DNA of 64,000 nt from Tubulanus polymorphus (lineage: Eukaryota; Nemertea; Palaeonemertea; Tubulaniformes; Tubulanidae): positions 7,747,414 through 7,811,413 of the forward strand of contig NC_134034.1 in assembly GCF_964204645.1 (NCBI RefSeq), given 5' to 3'. The number at the start of each line of letters is the position of its first letter. Positions within the stretch are counted from its first letter, which is position 1. Position numbers and translations under genes: made by a program. Below the pieces are notes generated by a model. The model was given only the letters and a program-made list of their open reading frames with translations, did no database searches and was not told the origin of the DNA. Below are positions 31,862-43,560 of the stretch, one piece after another.

Positions 31862-33240
31862 TTTGTTTTTCATTGTGTCGAGTGTCATCAACAGTGATGG
31901 CATCGTCGATATAACCAACTATACTATGGCCTTCTTTTCTCAGTGTTGCAAAAACTGGTTTCAGTATTTTCGTAAACACACGCAGGGAACATTTTAGTCC
32001 TTGGGGTAAGCAAGTGAACTGATAGCACTGACAATCCCAGAAAAACCTCAGGAATTACCTACATTCATCCGCTACCTTAATTGAAAAATCAGCATCTTTT
32101 AGATCAATTACTGTAAACCAACAATTTTTCTTGACTGAAGTTAAGACATCTCGAATTGTCTCCATCTTAAAATGATGATGCTCAACATAATCATCAAAAT
32201 ATTTTAAATTGAGGATGACCTGATATGATAGGAGCCATGTCTGGTTTGCTGACGATAAACATTTAATAACTGGGAACGATGAGCCCCTAATCTGGCCGAA
32301 TATTTCTTCGTGTTAAGTTTTTACTTATAACGTCCGTATCAGAGATATCTTTTATCATCTTAGCCACATCGTCACCAAATAACCAATCACTACTCATCTT
32401 CAACTGAACCGCCTATAGTTTGGTATACGGAACTGGAATGTCCGCCTTAATCAACTCTCTACATGCTTGACACGATTTAGTGAGCACTGAAGGACAAATA
32501 AGGATAATGTCTGACATCAAGGAACTAATCTCCTTCATTTGAACTGTCTTTCCGGATTGAATTCTGTCAATCAATAAAACTACTGGCAATAAACCTGATA
32601 ACAAAAGTTATTATCGTTAATCCTTTACTGTTTCCTCATCTCATCCCAAACTATATTCTATGTTTTGGGTACCTTCATATTTACACAGTTCGCCGGAAAT
32701 GGATATTTAGCTACAGTGTCCTTCAACTTTGTTTCGATGGGCTTGACACGAAGCCCCGCATTAATTGTAGCAGCTAATGTGGATAAAATCTCAGGACCTT
32801 TCTGAGATTCTTGTTCAAAGAATGACGAATCTCCAGCATTAGGCGTGCCAGAAGTAAGTTTATCTAGGCCCTCAAATGGATCTATCTGCCTGACTCTGCT
32901 GAGTCTGAGAGTACAAACGATTGTCATTGTATTCTCCTTCTTCTAAATCATCAAACTCGCCATCATCCAAAATTTCGTGAAGCGAAAATGAAGCGAAATC
33001 TAGCCGCTTGATTCTGCTGCTAGTGACTATCAAAAATTCTGTGAATACCACGGAAAAGTGCTGGGTTTCCCCCCGAATGAACCTGATCACAACTACTACC
33101 GCTGCAATTCTTGGTAAGCCGCATCGTCCTCAGTGCCATCTCGCGACAAACGCCCGATTTTCTCCTGGCTAGTCTGAGTAACCTCCATCAGCTTTTAGCC
33201 TTGTTCTATGGCTAGAACTACGAGTAGGATGCGATTTACT
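31862..33240 (-). pseudogene. DIRS-like retrotransposon: gag and reverse transcriptase remnant
   Basis: Gag part (33090-32330): a segment rich in acidic residues (DDGEFDDLEEGEY), then PFPANCVNMKVPK and, near 32390-32330, DWLFGDDVAKMIKDIS, the PANC and LFGDD motifs of DIRS gag. RT part (32215-31880): NLKYFDDYVEHHHFKMETIR, CWFTVIDLKDADFSI, FTCLPQGLKCSLRVFTKILK and GHSIVGYIDDAI, which are the motif A and YIDD active-site regions of DIRS-type RT. Several stops and frameshifts occur, including TAG after RRNIRPD. No tyrosine recombinase, RNase H or split repeats are visible, so it is truncated. DIRS is favoured over other RTs because of the gag motifs and the LPxGL.SxxRxFTK pattern. Confidence 0.8.
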
Positions 33241-33779
33241 ATCGCACCTTTACTCTTCCTTCTGGAAGGAGTAGGGTGAACAAAATAAAAAATCATTATT
33301 CCCGCTGTACCCTGCAGATGGGATCAAGACAGTAAAACCACGCCTTGGTGTGTTCAACTCCGAAGAAAAAACAATCGTAGTACCGGTAGTACTATTACTA
33401 TTAGAAGTCAGCGCCACTCCTAACATCCGCTTTATCCATGATTCCACTGTTAGGCGAATAAGAGCAACTGTTCGAACAACTCCGCAACAACTTATAATCC
33501 TTATAATGACACAGGAACAATCAAAAAGTCTTATAATCTTGATAAAACCAAAAAATTTTTTGATTTCTAAAAACACGCAGCCAATCGGCGGAAGAACCAA
33601 GAACGAACCGATTGGCAGGAACAACAGTGACGTCATCTCATGAGACACCGTAGAAAAAACGAGAGAAATTAAATTTGTATTCACTCTGAACCGTTTAAAA
33701 TTTCTGTGGTTTCTATGGTACACCTTGATGTTTTTATTGCTTGGTTTGTCTATCTTTAGTTCTGACATATTGCTTCTGT

Positions 33780-33900
33780 TTTTGATCTTGCGAGTTTATA
33801 TACTTTGTCACTTTATTTCTGGTCAATCCACCTGATGATGATGGCTACAGCCGAAACGTTGTGGTTTCAAAATAATAAATTCTATGGTATAATTTGATTC
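33780..33900 (+). repeat. Retroelement 3' tail with CTGATGA-stem-GAAACG motif
   Basis: CCTGATGATGATGGCTACAG followed by CCGAAACGTTG at 33831-33861, then an A/T tail with ATAATAAATTC. It has a short GGCT/AGCC stem between the two conserved halves. Same arrangement as 22506-22541 (minus) and 60064-60098. Confidence 0.5.
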
Positions 33901-34569
33901 AAAGTATGGGATTTCTTCATTTATAGGGTAAATCATGTTAAACAAATGTTTTTTTCCCGACTTCTGACATGTACTAGTGCACAATCATCATCTAAGTACA
34001 AATGGCGTTCTAGTACAATGTCATATTGAGAGTATTGTTATGAAATGAGGATTTTACAGTATAGTTTCAATGTCAAAATGTATATCTTATGATTATCAGT
34101 AAAATAACATAGGTAATAGACTTATTGATTTAGTAATTACCAATTTTGGAGAAAGATAATCAATATCATCAGAGTTCTCAATTGTAAATTGTAAGTTCGG
34201 CACTCTCTCACATGTCAGTTTTACGCTTATGTCAACTCTAGTCATTACTCATAACTATATTATAAACATTTTTGAGAATAGTTCAGGATAGAGGACAGAC
34301 AGTAAGAACAGTACAGAGTTAGAGTCGGAGTTAGAGAAACGCCGAATAAGTTCTGAAGCTGACAAGGGCCGACCTGCGAGTCATGAACTCCCGATATTAA
34401 AGCGAGTCATGAGCTTTGTCAAACATTAAATAAATAATATTCACGTCAGATCATCAAAAATATACTAGTTAGTATTCTCCTCAACTGGATTCAGATTTAA
34501 GAGACGTTCAACAAAGGATCGCTTCCGATAGAGAGCACACCACTTTAATAGTCTCTCTACAACAAACGC
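33901..34569. other. No gene; contains repeat shared with 18150
   Basis: Only the 34465-34555 match to 18150-18240 is recognisable. The rest has no coding signal. Confidence 0.4.
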
Positions 34570-35560
34570 ATGGTATCAACTGCCACTAAAAAATATTTCT
34601 ATTGACAAAGTCATAGAGTCTTTTATGTATGATCTTTTCCAGTACTTTAGATAAAACTTAGATAAGACTAGGAGGGATATCGGTCTATTATCAATGTCTT
34701 TTTTTTCTTTAGCTTTATAAATAGGTACAACTTTAGCAGTTTTCATATTTGTAGGGAAGAATTTGTAGTTGAATACAATTGTTGAAGGTATAGAAATCTC
34801 ATGGGCAATACATTTTTATTAGGATGTTATTCAAATCATCATGACAACAGCTGCATTTGTAAGGTTGACTGTTTGTGAAAGTTAGAACTTCTTTTTAGTC
34901 TGTAGGAAAAAGAAATATTGAGTTATTGTTAGATGCTTCAAATATGCATCATACTAATCATTGGTAGAATTCTGTATTTTTGAAGCAAATGATGTTCCAA
35001 CTGTACTGAAAAATCATTGAAAGAATTACATATTTCTACAGGATCAGAAATTACTTTTCCTTTCATTGTAAAATTACTAGAAGTAACACATATTTTATCA
35101 TTTTGCTTACCTATGACTGTTTTCAAAAAACTCCACAGCTTCCTTGCATTATTTTCAAATGATAAGATTTTGTCAGTGAAATACATTTCCTTAGCCCTAC
35201 GCTTTTTATAATTTAAGTTGTTCTGTTAATTTAAGTAGCTTACATATTGTGGGTGAGTTTTCTCAAGTCCTATAACTTTTTTATATATTTTATCTTTAGT
35301 GCGGGAAGTTATACCAAGTCCTTCAGTCATCTCAGGTTTATTAATGTTAAGTTTTCTAGTGGTTTTTAGTTTGCGAGGAGATACTTCGTCTACAGAATGT
35401 TTTATACAGAATGTTTTTTGCACAACAAAATCATAACTGACTTCACAGTTTAATTCTTGCAGAGTGTTCCAATTTGTGTTAGACAATTTTTGTTTTATTT
35501 TTACGACATTTGCATCAGATAAATCTCTATAATAAAACAGTTCATTAACTACTTTGGTTG
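34570..35560 (-). pseudogene. Jockey/CR1-type LINE reverse transcriptase remnant
   Basis: Minus-strand order fits the N-terminal half of a LINE RT: NWNTLQELNCEVSYDFVVQK and LNINKPEMTEGLG (35486-35226), EMYFTDKILSFENNARKLWS and ICNSFNDFSVQLEHH (35186-34938), then FFPTNMKTAKVVPIYKAKEK and DIDNRPISLL (about 34760-34675), equal to the conserved K.A.V.PIYK...NYRPISLL of RT domain 1-2. Frameshifts and stops occur between blocks and the catalytic YADD region is absent, so it is 3'-truncated in protein terms. Confidence 0.75.
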
Positions 35561-35870
35561 TATGCTTTTGTATACTAATTGTAACGAGGCACCCATAATG
35601 ATCAGATACATGATTAGTAAGAATGTAGCGTTCATAATGATTGAACTCTGTGCTAAGATTTATTTAATCCATCATAGTTGCTGTTTTACAACAGGGATGA
35701 AAACGGCCCATATTGAAAAAGTCGGAAAATATTTCCAAAAAAAATAATTTTTTTGAGGAACAAAAATCAGTATCTTTTAGCCAAAAAACTTACTTCCTTT
35801 TGGTCAAAAAGTTAATAGTTTGGGCCTGAACAAGAGCCGCTTTTTGAATGAGATGCCATATTGGTTTCTC
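35561..35870. other. No recognisable gene
   Basis: Short spacer between two oppositely oriented LINE pieces. No motif. Confidence 0.4.
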
Positions 35871-36361
35871 CGACTCCACAGTTGTGCTAACAACTGCCGA
35901 AAACCGTCTTAAGGAGCACTCGGATGATATCATTGACGAGAAAGCGTGAACACATCAGTCCAGTTCTACAGACACTTTACTGGCTACCGGTCAAAGAACG
36001 GATTATTTACAAACTGCTCACGCTTGTATTTAAGTGCTTGCACAATTTAGCACCTGTTTATCTATCCGACTTAATGCTGCCGTACTCACCCACCCGTTCT
36101 CTACGCTCCGACTCGCAGAATCTGCTCACCGTTAGAAAATACAGACTAGAATCATTTGGTGGAAGATCTTTCAATGTGCATGCTCCCGTTATTTGGAACT
36201 CGCTCCCATCTCATCTTCGATCTCTAGACAGCTTCGCAGCATTTAAAACTGGACTTAAAACATTTCTTTTTACCCGTCGCTTCTGTACCGCTGGGGAGCG
36301 CCTTTGAACACTGATTACAGTGAAATCGGCGCTATACAAATATAAATATTCATTCATTCAC
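35871..36361 (+). pseudogene. LINE ORF2 C-terminal fragment with 3' tail
   Basis: MISLTRKREHISPVLQTLYW and LPVKERIIYKLLTLVFKCLH, then PVYLSDLM, TRSLRSDSQNLLTVRKY, FNVHAPVIWNSLPSHLR and FAAFKTGLKTFLFTR form the well-known C-terminal block of CR1/L2-like LINEs (H..PVL..LHWLPV...WNSLP...LK..LF). The stop is followed by GAAATCGGCGCTATACAAAT and an ATTC-type 3' repeat (ATTCATTCATTCA), the usual LINE end. It is a typical 5'-truncated insertion. Confidence 0.85.
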
Positions 36362-37664
36362 TCCTAACTACGGAGCACTCCGATGTGACGTCCGCGATTG
36401 AGGTGATTTACATTGTTCTCAGGAATAAAAAAAATGTTAGAAAAGGTCGGAAATCCGTCTAGGGTCAGAAGATTTTCATCCCTGTTTAGAAATAACTATA
36501 GTTGGTCTTATGATAGTTGGTAATAAGTTATAACTTAGATTTTAATTTGAAAATGTTTTAATGTTGATTAATTTTTATTAGGTCAAGATTCTGGTCCATG
36601 CCTAATATAGCGCGTTTATTTTCTCGACTTATATCTTCAAGCAAGTTGTTTAATCAGACAAGAATACCATTTCACTTGTTCCTATAGATTCTATAGATCT
36701 CACCTAGAATAATATTTTTAGAGTTTGTTCGTTTTATTCCGAGGATACACGATTCAAACTGTATTTCTTTAAAAATTGAAAGATCACCTCCAATTTTTAA
36801 AATCGATTTCATCAATTATAAAGATTTCAATTCCCCCTCGAATTAGATTGGTGCCTAGCTTTTCTACAAAATTATATCGCAGTATATGATAGAGATCAAA
36901 ATTTACGTCGTTTAGAAATGTCACGCATAACACTTCTACATCTATTACATGATTGCATTATCCGCATTTTTTGATTATATTTTTTAGTTCATAGTTTAGA
37001 CGGTAAATTATGAATATTCAAATCAAGTAATTTAAGACAACCTATACAGTCATACTGCCTAAGCTCTGATGATTCAACGTAAGAAGACAATTTTTCAAAC
37101 ATTTTCAAATCATCATCAATTAACCTTGAAAAATCAAATTCTTTATCATTACAAATTTTCTCCAGTCTGGTCGACATATATCCATGTTACCTAGACACAT
37201 ACTTATCAAAAAGTCTAAGCAAGCTAGTACTCTAATGAAAGAATGAGTAAATGATAACATGATGGATGGATAAACATTTAATAACATTTCTAAGTTTATG
37301 TTGGGGTACTCAACAACCTGAATATTTTAAATCTTGAGTTGGATATGATATTGTTATGGAATGCAGGAGTTTGTCTAGGGAAATATTATCTGAGAATTCA
37401 CAGCAATAAAATGTATAGAAAACTGGCCACAGATATTGCATTAAGTGAGAACATTTCAAAATTAAGTCCATGTTTGTTTTTGGCAGGATATATCACAACT
37501 ATGTATAAACATGTAAGTGAAGTATAGAAGCTATTTACAACATATGCAATATATGCAATGCATGAAATTCAGGTTGGCTGGGAATCTATATTAATGTCGC
37601 CATGAAAAGAAGGAAAAATCAATTTATCTTAAAACTTCAGAATGAAATGAAATGTAAAGTAATG
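36362..37664. other. No recognisable gene
   Basis: AT-rich. A 62-aa minus frame at 37177-36989 (EKICNDKEFDFSRLIDDDLK) looks superficially protein-like but has no start context, exon partner or family. 37339-37527 is similar. Left unannotated. Confidence 0.4.
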
Positions 37665-38295
37665 ACAATTGGTAAACCAATTTAACTCCAATCTCGATTG
37701 TTATTGGTTAGAGTAGAGAATCACTCACTACAAATCAGATCCCCAAAGAGTATCTTCAGAATCTTCAGATCTTATCTGAATCACTCTAAATACAGCTATA
37801 CCCCAAACTATAGCGTGAGCATAGAGCCTTTTACTAGTTTCTCAGTGTGTTTATGTTGTCACGAATCACTGCAAATCTGAAGCATATGTTGCTGCAGTGT
37901 ATTTATAACAGGGAATCTGGCAAGCTATCTTAAAATGGTCACTTTTCAATCGTTGACTTTTAGAAACGATGTGTTTTGAGAGTAGCTGTTATGGTAGGAG
38001 TTACTATCACAAAGTCACTGTTTACAGGCAGGTGGTTTTACAGTCACCTCTACTGCTAGTCAGAGCCAGATGTTTTAAAATGGTCACTTTTCAGAAGTAG
38101 ACTCTTTCAAACAGCTACTAAAGAAAACCAACTGAAAGGTAGAATATTTCAGAGAGACCGTTTTGAAATGTATACTACTGGAGAAGTAGCCGGTATTGTT
38201 AATTGCTTATTATTCTCAAGCGGCTACTAAGTACAAGTAGACAATGAGCTCAAAAGTGCGATAGACATGTTCTTGGATTAAGCCTTTCATTTGGC
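37665..38295 (-). repeat. Dispersed repeat family R, copy 2 (inverted)
   Basis: Reverse complement of the 29675 family: AATCTCGATTGTTATTGGTT at 37691 and ACATGTTCTTGGATTAAGCC near 38267 are its two ends. It carries an extra segment (ACTGTTTACAGGCAGGTGGT) also present in copy 3 but lost from copy 1. Confidence 0.8.
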
Positions 38296-38479
38296 AGGAT
38301 TGATGGGAATAATTTACAGTAAAACATATGACCACGGATAGTTCAAGCTAAGTGAAAATCATAGAGTATGTTTACTGCAATTTACGAAAAAGCAATAATT
38401 CGTTCAACAAGAATATGCAATGAGGAGATGTGAACTAAGTGGAAACGTATAATTTCCATGTCTATATATGAGTATGTAT

Positions 38480-39110
38480 GTCAGCGGAAACGGATGTGAA
38501 CGGGTAACCAGGGCCAAAGCAGTTGTCTCGGATGCCGCCTCAATTTAGGCCAGACCAAAACCCAGTGGGCAACAGGAGTGACGGGGCCGGTTGGCCGAGT
38601 CCCCACAACTTTAGCCCTGTGGGATTGCTGAACGGACCTTGCGGTCAAGGGCTCCCTCGAGGGAAAGCCGGCCTGCACCCCTACCAGTAGAGGAGGAGGT
38701 GCCATACGATTCATGAACCTGAGAATGGGCTTTGTAATCTCTAGAGTCCGACATAAAATTAAGTCAATTGCTGAAAACAAGAGCAAAAATGAAACGACTC
38801 GCGAAGAATTAATCTAATAATTAATCAATTAACTCTTTAGCTAATAATTTCAGGATAAAATTCGGTTGTCGGCGGCCTCAGACTGCTCCCTAAGCGAGAA
38901 GTTACCGACCAATTCAATCGACCATACGGAAAAGGAACATGCGGAAGGAAACTGTTGCACCAGCAGCGAGAATTTAAGATCGAATTTATTGCAAATCTGT
39001 ATAGGTAAAACCTATATGGAACGGACTCACCGAAAAAGCTTTATGAAAGAACTCCAGGGTACTAGCTCGGTCCTGGTGCCATCAACACTTGAACCAGCTT
39101 GAACACGAAT
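38480..39110 (+). repeat. GC-rich island, unclassified
   Basis: Markedly GC-rich against its surroundings (GGGGCCGGTTGGCCGAGTC, CCTCGAGGGAAAGCCGGCC). Two short plus frames, one reading MNLRMGFVISRVRHKIK and one MSAASDCSLSEKLPTNS, do not join. It resembles the 5' part of a LINE or other retroelement but no diagnostic motif is present. Confidence 0.35.
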
Positions 39111-39211
39111 AAGGATAACATCTAGCAGCACCCAATGGGCAGCACCCAATAGAAAAACACCAAAATGAGGGCGCTATACGGAAAAAATTGAGTCGCCACC
39201 ATATGTACCGC

Positions 39212-39265
39212 GTATTCCAAAAAATGTTTGGCGGTATTATACCGCTAAACATTTTTTTGAAATAC
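39212..39265. repeat. Long perfect-type hairpin
   Basis: GTATTCCAAAAAATGTTTGG with CGGTA pairs with TACCGCTAAACATTTTTTTG and AAATAC around a short TAT centre, a stem of about 24 bp. Isolated; may be a MITE remnant or a palindromic solo repeat. Confidence 0.7.
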
Positions 39266-39765
39266 CCGGTATAGTTCCCAACTGAGGTAATTTCCATAAT
39301 GTGCACCACGTAACGTACCCTAAAGGGATTATAGTAGTGGCCCCACAATAATCGTGCAGATCATGTCAGTCTATATGATCACATAATTGCACACTAACAT
39401 AACTGTGGTGGTCATCTAGGATGACCTGCATAAATCAAAAAGTAGAGTTGATCCTCCTTATGCCTCAAATCCACACACCAAGCGCAAAAGCAGAATATAT
39501 ATGTATACTGTCCCACATAACAGGCCATCACTGACGAGTGGGCATGCAAGATTGTATTGACAGCACACAGCATAAACCCAGCAGAATTTTGTGGGTGGCA
39601 TATGGTCACTCAAAACAAGAGCATTGCATTGTGTTATATATGCAAGAGTCACAAGAAAGATTTTGATTACTTATGCTATAGGCCTACTGTATTATTTAGC
39701 TTTCCATAGATCAGGGTCTATGGAAAAGTTCTGCACTATAAGCTAGAGTTCTTAACACCACATAC

Positions 39766-39845
39766 CTTGTATGCAATAAGAGTATGCTCCTCGAGATAAC
39801 CAGGGCTATCCCCTCTTGTTTCAAGAAAATTCCATGTATTTGTCT
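39766..39845 (-). CDS. Kelch-repeat protein, exon B
   Basis: An 80-nt exon: acceptor GATTTTTCAG before 39845, donor GTATGT at 39765, phase 1 in and 0 out. It encodes KTNTWNFLETRGDSPGYLEE and HTLIAYK. Joined to exon A (LWKYDI) it reads LWKYDIKTNTWNF, the canonical kelch strand 3 to 4 turn followed by G..P.....H. The next exon should start in phase 0 with the LY(V/I)FGG strand and was not found in 18.7-39.7 kb; it may have been missed among the repeats. Confidence 0.75.
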
Positions 39846-40399
39846 CTGAAAAATCAATAACAATATATAGGCCTCAATATAATTCAACAAACACCTTCTA
39901 TTGATCAGGTGTATGCATGCCCGCATAGCAGGAGATTCAACTTTTTTTTAATAACTAAATTTCTTCTTGACATGGGCTTGCTGACAAAATAGTTCATGAT
40001 CACCTGTGTGAGGGATCTCAATACCAAAAATGAGTTGGTTGGCTCATTAATGGACCATGTCATACCTGGCAAATGGCATTCCCGTAAGACTCCCTCACAT
40101 AAAATACCTGTGAGACACCTCAATATGGCCTATGTTATTGCTTTGATAAGCTTTGAGCTTTTTTGATTGAGTTTCCAGGGTCTGATACAGGTTACATGAC
40201 ATGTGGACATCATAAAGACTGCCGACTTTTCTTTGGAACCAACTTCAATCTCTAGTAAGACAATTGTGTAGAAACAATTAACTTATAACAGCCACCAACT
40301 ATTCAAAACAATTGGATACTCTAATTGACAAAAGCCATCAAGTTTCACCAATATCGATAATGTCATGAACCTTTTATCTACCATTCTATCTAAATCGCA

Positions 40400-41520
40400 A
40401 ACGCACGTTCTTGGATATGGACTCAATTTTGCAAAAAATTCAGTACAATGAATTAGATTTTCATTTTGATATGCCGGTTGATTGTCTCTTAGATTTAATT
40501 GAACTTTGTACAAAAAACTTATATTTTCAATTTGGTTCTAACTTTTTTAACAGATTTTTGGTATGGCTATGGGGAATCCAGAATTCCCCTGTTTTAGCTG
40601 GTTTATTTTTAGAACATGTTGAAAGTGAAATTCTCCTCTTTACACCGAAAGTAGACTCAAACTTTGGCGACGTTACGTTGATATTCTTTGTTTAGTTTCC
40701 CCTGATTTCAATTTGAATGGGTTCTTACATTATTTGAACTCTTAATATCCTACTCTGAATTTCACTTTTGAGTGGTAAGAAAATAACTGCAACTCGTTTC
40801 TCGATGTGCTCATTCATAATTTTGAAACAAATTCGAAATTCTCTGTATATAGAAAACCGACTAATGCTGAAGTTTATCTTCATTTTTTCTCATTTACTCC
40901 TCTGAACATCAAAATTGGAATAGCCAAAGGATAATTTTTTCGAGCTCTACGTAATTGTGATCAAGAAACTATCCTATCCGGACAAAATTTTGAACAAAGC
41001 TTATTTCAAAGCCCGAATTTCTCACTTTGGACGTAATGACCTGACCACAAAACGCAGAGCTCAGAATATTATAATCCCGTATTTACTTACTTTGGAAAGC
41101 TTTAAATCACATTAAGCACCATTGACACTAGATTAGTCTTTCAATATAATAACAAACTCACAGATGTTTCAACCAAAAACAAACACAACAGTGAGCTGTG
41201 AATTGAGTCTGGGGTCAATAAGATACCATGTAAAGACTGAAATATGATGTACATTGGTGAACCGGGACGTAATCTTAATCAGCGTATTAAAGAACACAGA
41301 ATAGATATCCGCAACCAAAAGCCTAAGAGTGGGATAGCAAATCATGTCTTTACAACCAATCATAATTTGACTTTCAGAATTCGAAACTTATATATCCTGT
41401 AAAGACATTCATAAGAGACACATAGTAGAATCAGCCCTAATACATTAACTTTCAAAATCTAATTTATCAAACTTAATTTACTCATAACGAGCCTTTCAAA
41501 TGTCATGAGTTACAATTTTG
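40400..41520 (+). pseudogene. Penelope-like element: RT C-terminus and GIY-YIG endonuclease, decayed
   Basis: RT part (40450-40700): LLDLIELCTKNLYFQFGSNF, then NSPVLAGLFLEHVESE, matching the FQF...SPVLA..f.E core of Penelope-like RT; the YVDD position reads FGDV and is broken. 40785-40935: NSFLDVLIHNFETNSKFSVY and RKPTNAEVYLHFFS, the FLDVLI...VYRKPT...YLH.S signature. 41240-41450: KIPCKD, stop, MMYIGEPGRNLNQRIKEHR, then GIANHVFTTNH, the C-terminal GIY-YIG domain (YIGE.GR.L..R..EH). The stop replaces the usual cysteine after CKD. Frameshifts separate the blocks. Telomere-type endonuclease-RT by family; non-functional here. Confidence 0.85.
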
Positions 41521-41529
41521 TAATAGATT

Positions 41530-41945
41530 TTGGTAAAAAAATATGCCTAGGTGACAATGAAATCAGAAAATACTAAGTTATTTGGCGATTCAATGCCTCC
41601 TTGTGACCATATACAAGAACCAATGACATTCAACATCACCGCAATTGTAGAATATGCCATGAGGCCATCCCAAATTAATTTGCCACAACACCGACAAAAG
41701 TTTTCAGGATGAATCGGTAGGTAAGGAGAAATTTTTTTGGCAAAATTTTAGGACAAAAAAAATTTATCACATTTTTTATATAAAAACAATATCACAAATT
41801 TGCGTTGTGCACCGGAAATTTGTCTAATTTGCCTATATTTCAAGAATAATTGTAAAATTCTTACTTCGTCCGGAGCGTCATCTCTGTGTTCAAAATGAAA
41901 CAGTACATTAAATATAGGCACGCTATAACATTTATCAGCTTCTAT
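41530..41945 (+). repeat. One 154-bp-family monomer interrupted by an AGGCCATCCC MITE
   Basis: 41540-41660 matches one monomer (ATATGCCTAGGTGACAATGA, TGACCATATACAAGAACCAA, CGCAATTGTAGAATATGCCA). It stops at 41660, where GAGGCCATCCCAAATTAATT begins the MITE seen at 22581, in the orientation opposite to 59427-59835. The MITE body (CGTTGTGCACCGGAAATTTG, TTCGTCCGGAGCGTCATCTC) complements the 59560-59660 text. Confidence 0.65.
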
Positions 41946-42317
41946 AGTCACTAACTAGAGGACCAAAGGTCCTGTGCTCTCGAGGTACTGTCTATTATTA
42001 AATCAATGAAACATATTACATTGTTCATTCTACTAATCTTATAATTATGCAGTATCTTTTCGCTTTAACAACTGCCTTGGGCACTACGGTGAGACTGGAC
42101 GCCACAGACAGTGGTAGACAGGAACAAATACGTCAGATCGATTTGTTTTACCTTAAACTTTAGAGTGAGATATGGCCGGTTATAGTACAAAAAGATCAAC
42201 AGACCAATGTGTATCACTTTCAAAGACTTGTTAATAATAATTGGACTGATGATAACTTAAATGAAAATCTATGATTAAGTTAAGTTCATTCAAAAAAACT
42301 TATTTCACTGTATAAAC

Positions 42318-43560
42318 TAGGGGTCCAGGGACACGATGCCCACTTGGGAAGTGGTTTCAAATGCTCAACAATCTAACAATTTCAATATTCAACGCCCCCT
42401 GGTGACCATATACAGAATCCAATGACCTTGAAACTCACCAAAATCATAGAACATGTCAGCAGCTACGATTTTGTAATTGATTGTGATAACAAAATATGCC
42501 TCGTTACCAATTTAATATGGAAATACTAAGTCATTCTACTATTCAACGCCCCCTGGTGACCATATTCAAAACCCAATGACCTCGAAACTCACCACAATCA
42601 TAGAATATGTCACGAACTACAACTTTGCAATTGATCATGGTAACAAAATATGCCTAGGTACCAATATAATAAGGAAATACTAAGTTATTCTACTATTCAA
42701 CGCCCCCTGGTGACCATATAGAAAAACTTATGTCCTTAAAACTCGCAACAATCATAGATGATGTCATGAGCTACAACTTTCCAATTGATTGTGGTTACAA
42801 AATAGGCATTGATACGAATGTAATAAAGAAATGCTAAGATATTGTATTATTCAACGCCCCCTGGTGGCCATATACGAAATCCAATTACCTTGAAACTCAC
42901 CACAATCATAGAACACGTTATGAGCTACAACTTTCTAATTGATTGTGGTGGCAAAATACGCTTAGGTATCAATATAATGTGGAAAAACTTTTTCCAACTT
43001 ACGAATGAGTACTGGTGACACCAAGATGGCCGCCAATTGCGTCATAATTGGCTGATTAAAAATACCTGTCTCAGGTATAAAACATCCCTTTCCAAAGAAT
43101 ACCCATCACAAATTGTAATGAGAAATGGCAAACCAGTAGGAAGCTACAGGACTCAGAATTCGTGCCAAAATTAACATTTTTGGGCACTAAAAAGGTCATT
43201 GGACGGCCATCTTGAGTCCGACCGACCCAATTTTTGTTATGTTGATGGGCCCTGGGGGGATTCACATATATCCGAAAGATCAAGGTAATTGATCGAAGCG
43301 TCTTCAAAATTTCCCTCAAAAAGTTCAAAAATGTGTAAAAAGTGCTGATTTTGGTGAACAACAATGGCTGCCAGTCTTGATTCTGACAGGGCCAGTTTTC
43401 GGGCTGAAGATGTGTCTAGGGTAGATACATGTGTAACCCAAATATCAAGACATTACCTTGGAGCGTCTTCAAAACTTCCCAAAATAACTGGATTCCGTCT
43501 ACGGACGGACGGACGGACGGACGACGGACGAAAAGTGAACGCAATAGCCCGCTGGGACTA
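42318..43560 (+). mobile_element. Pearl/Helentron-like element with four 154-bp monomers, copy 1
   Basis: Head AGGGGTCCAGGGACACGATG, then four monomers whose AACGCCCCCTGGTGACCATA anchors sit at 42391, 42545, 42699 and 42853, exactly 154 bp apart. The tail has GACACCAAGATGGCCGCCAA, CGTCATAATTGGCTGATT, CCTGTCTCAGGTATAAAAC, GTGTCTAGGGTAGATACATG and a GGAC microsatellite (43502-43525), ending AGTGGGCTAAAAA. Head, tandem core and tail match the architecture of bivalve pearl elements and DINE/Helentron-type non-autonomous elements (known); membership is inferred. No protein coding. Confidence 0.7.

Noticed and set aside
33250-33768. A 172-aa minus-strand ORF upstream of the DIRS gag
   Set aside because: Low-complexity hydrophobic and serine-rich sequence with no DIRS or other motif; it is shadowed by an equally weak plus frame.
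36989-37177. Possible exon reading EKICNDKEFDFSRLIDDDLK
   Set aside because: No splice partner, no recognised family, and AT-rich DNA here gives many similar short frames.
43502-43525. GGAC microsatellite as a separate feature
   Set aside because: It is part of the tail of the 154-bp-monomer family and is also present, shorter, at 56.1 kb.
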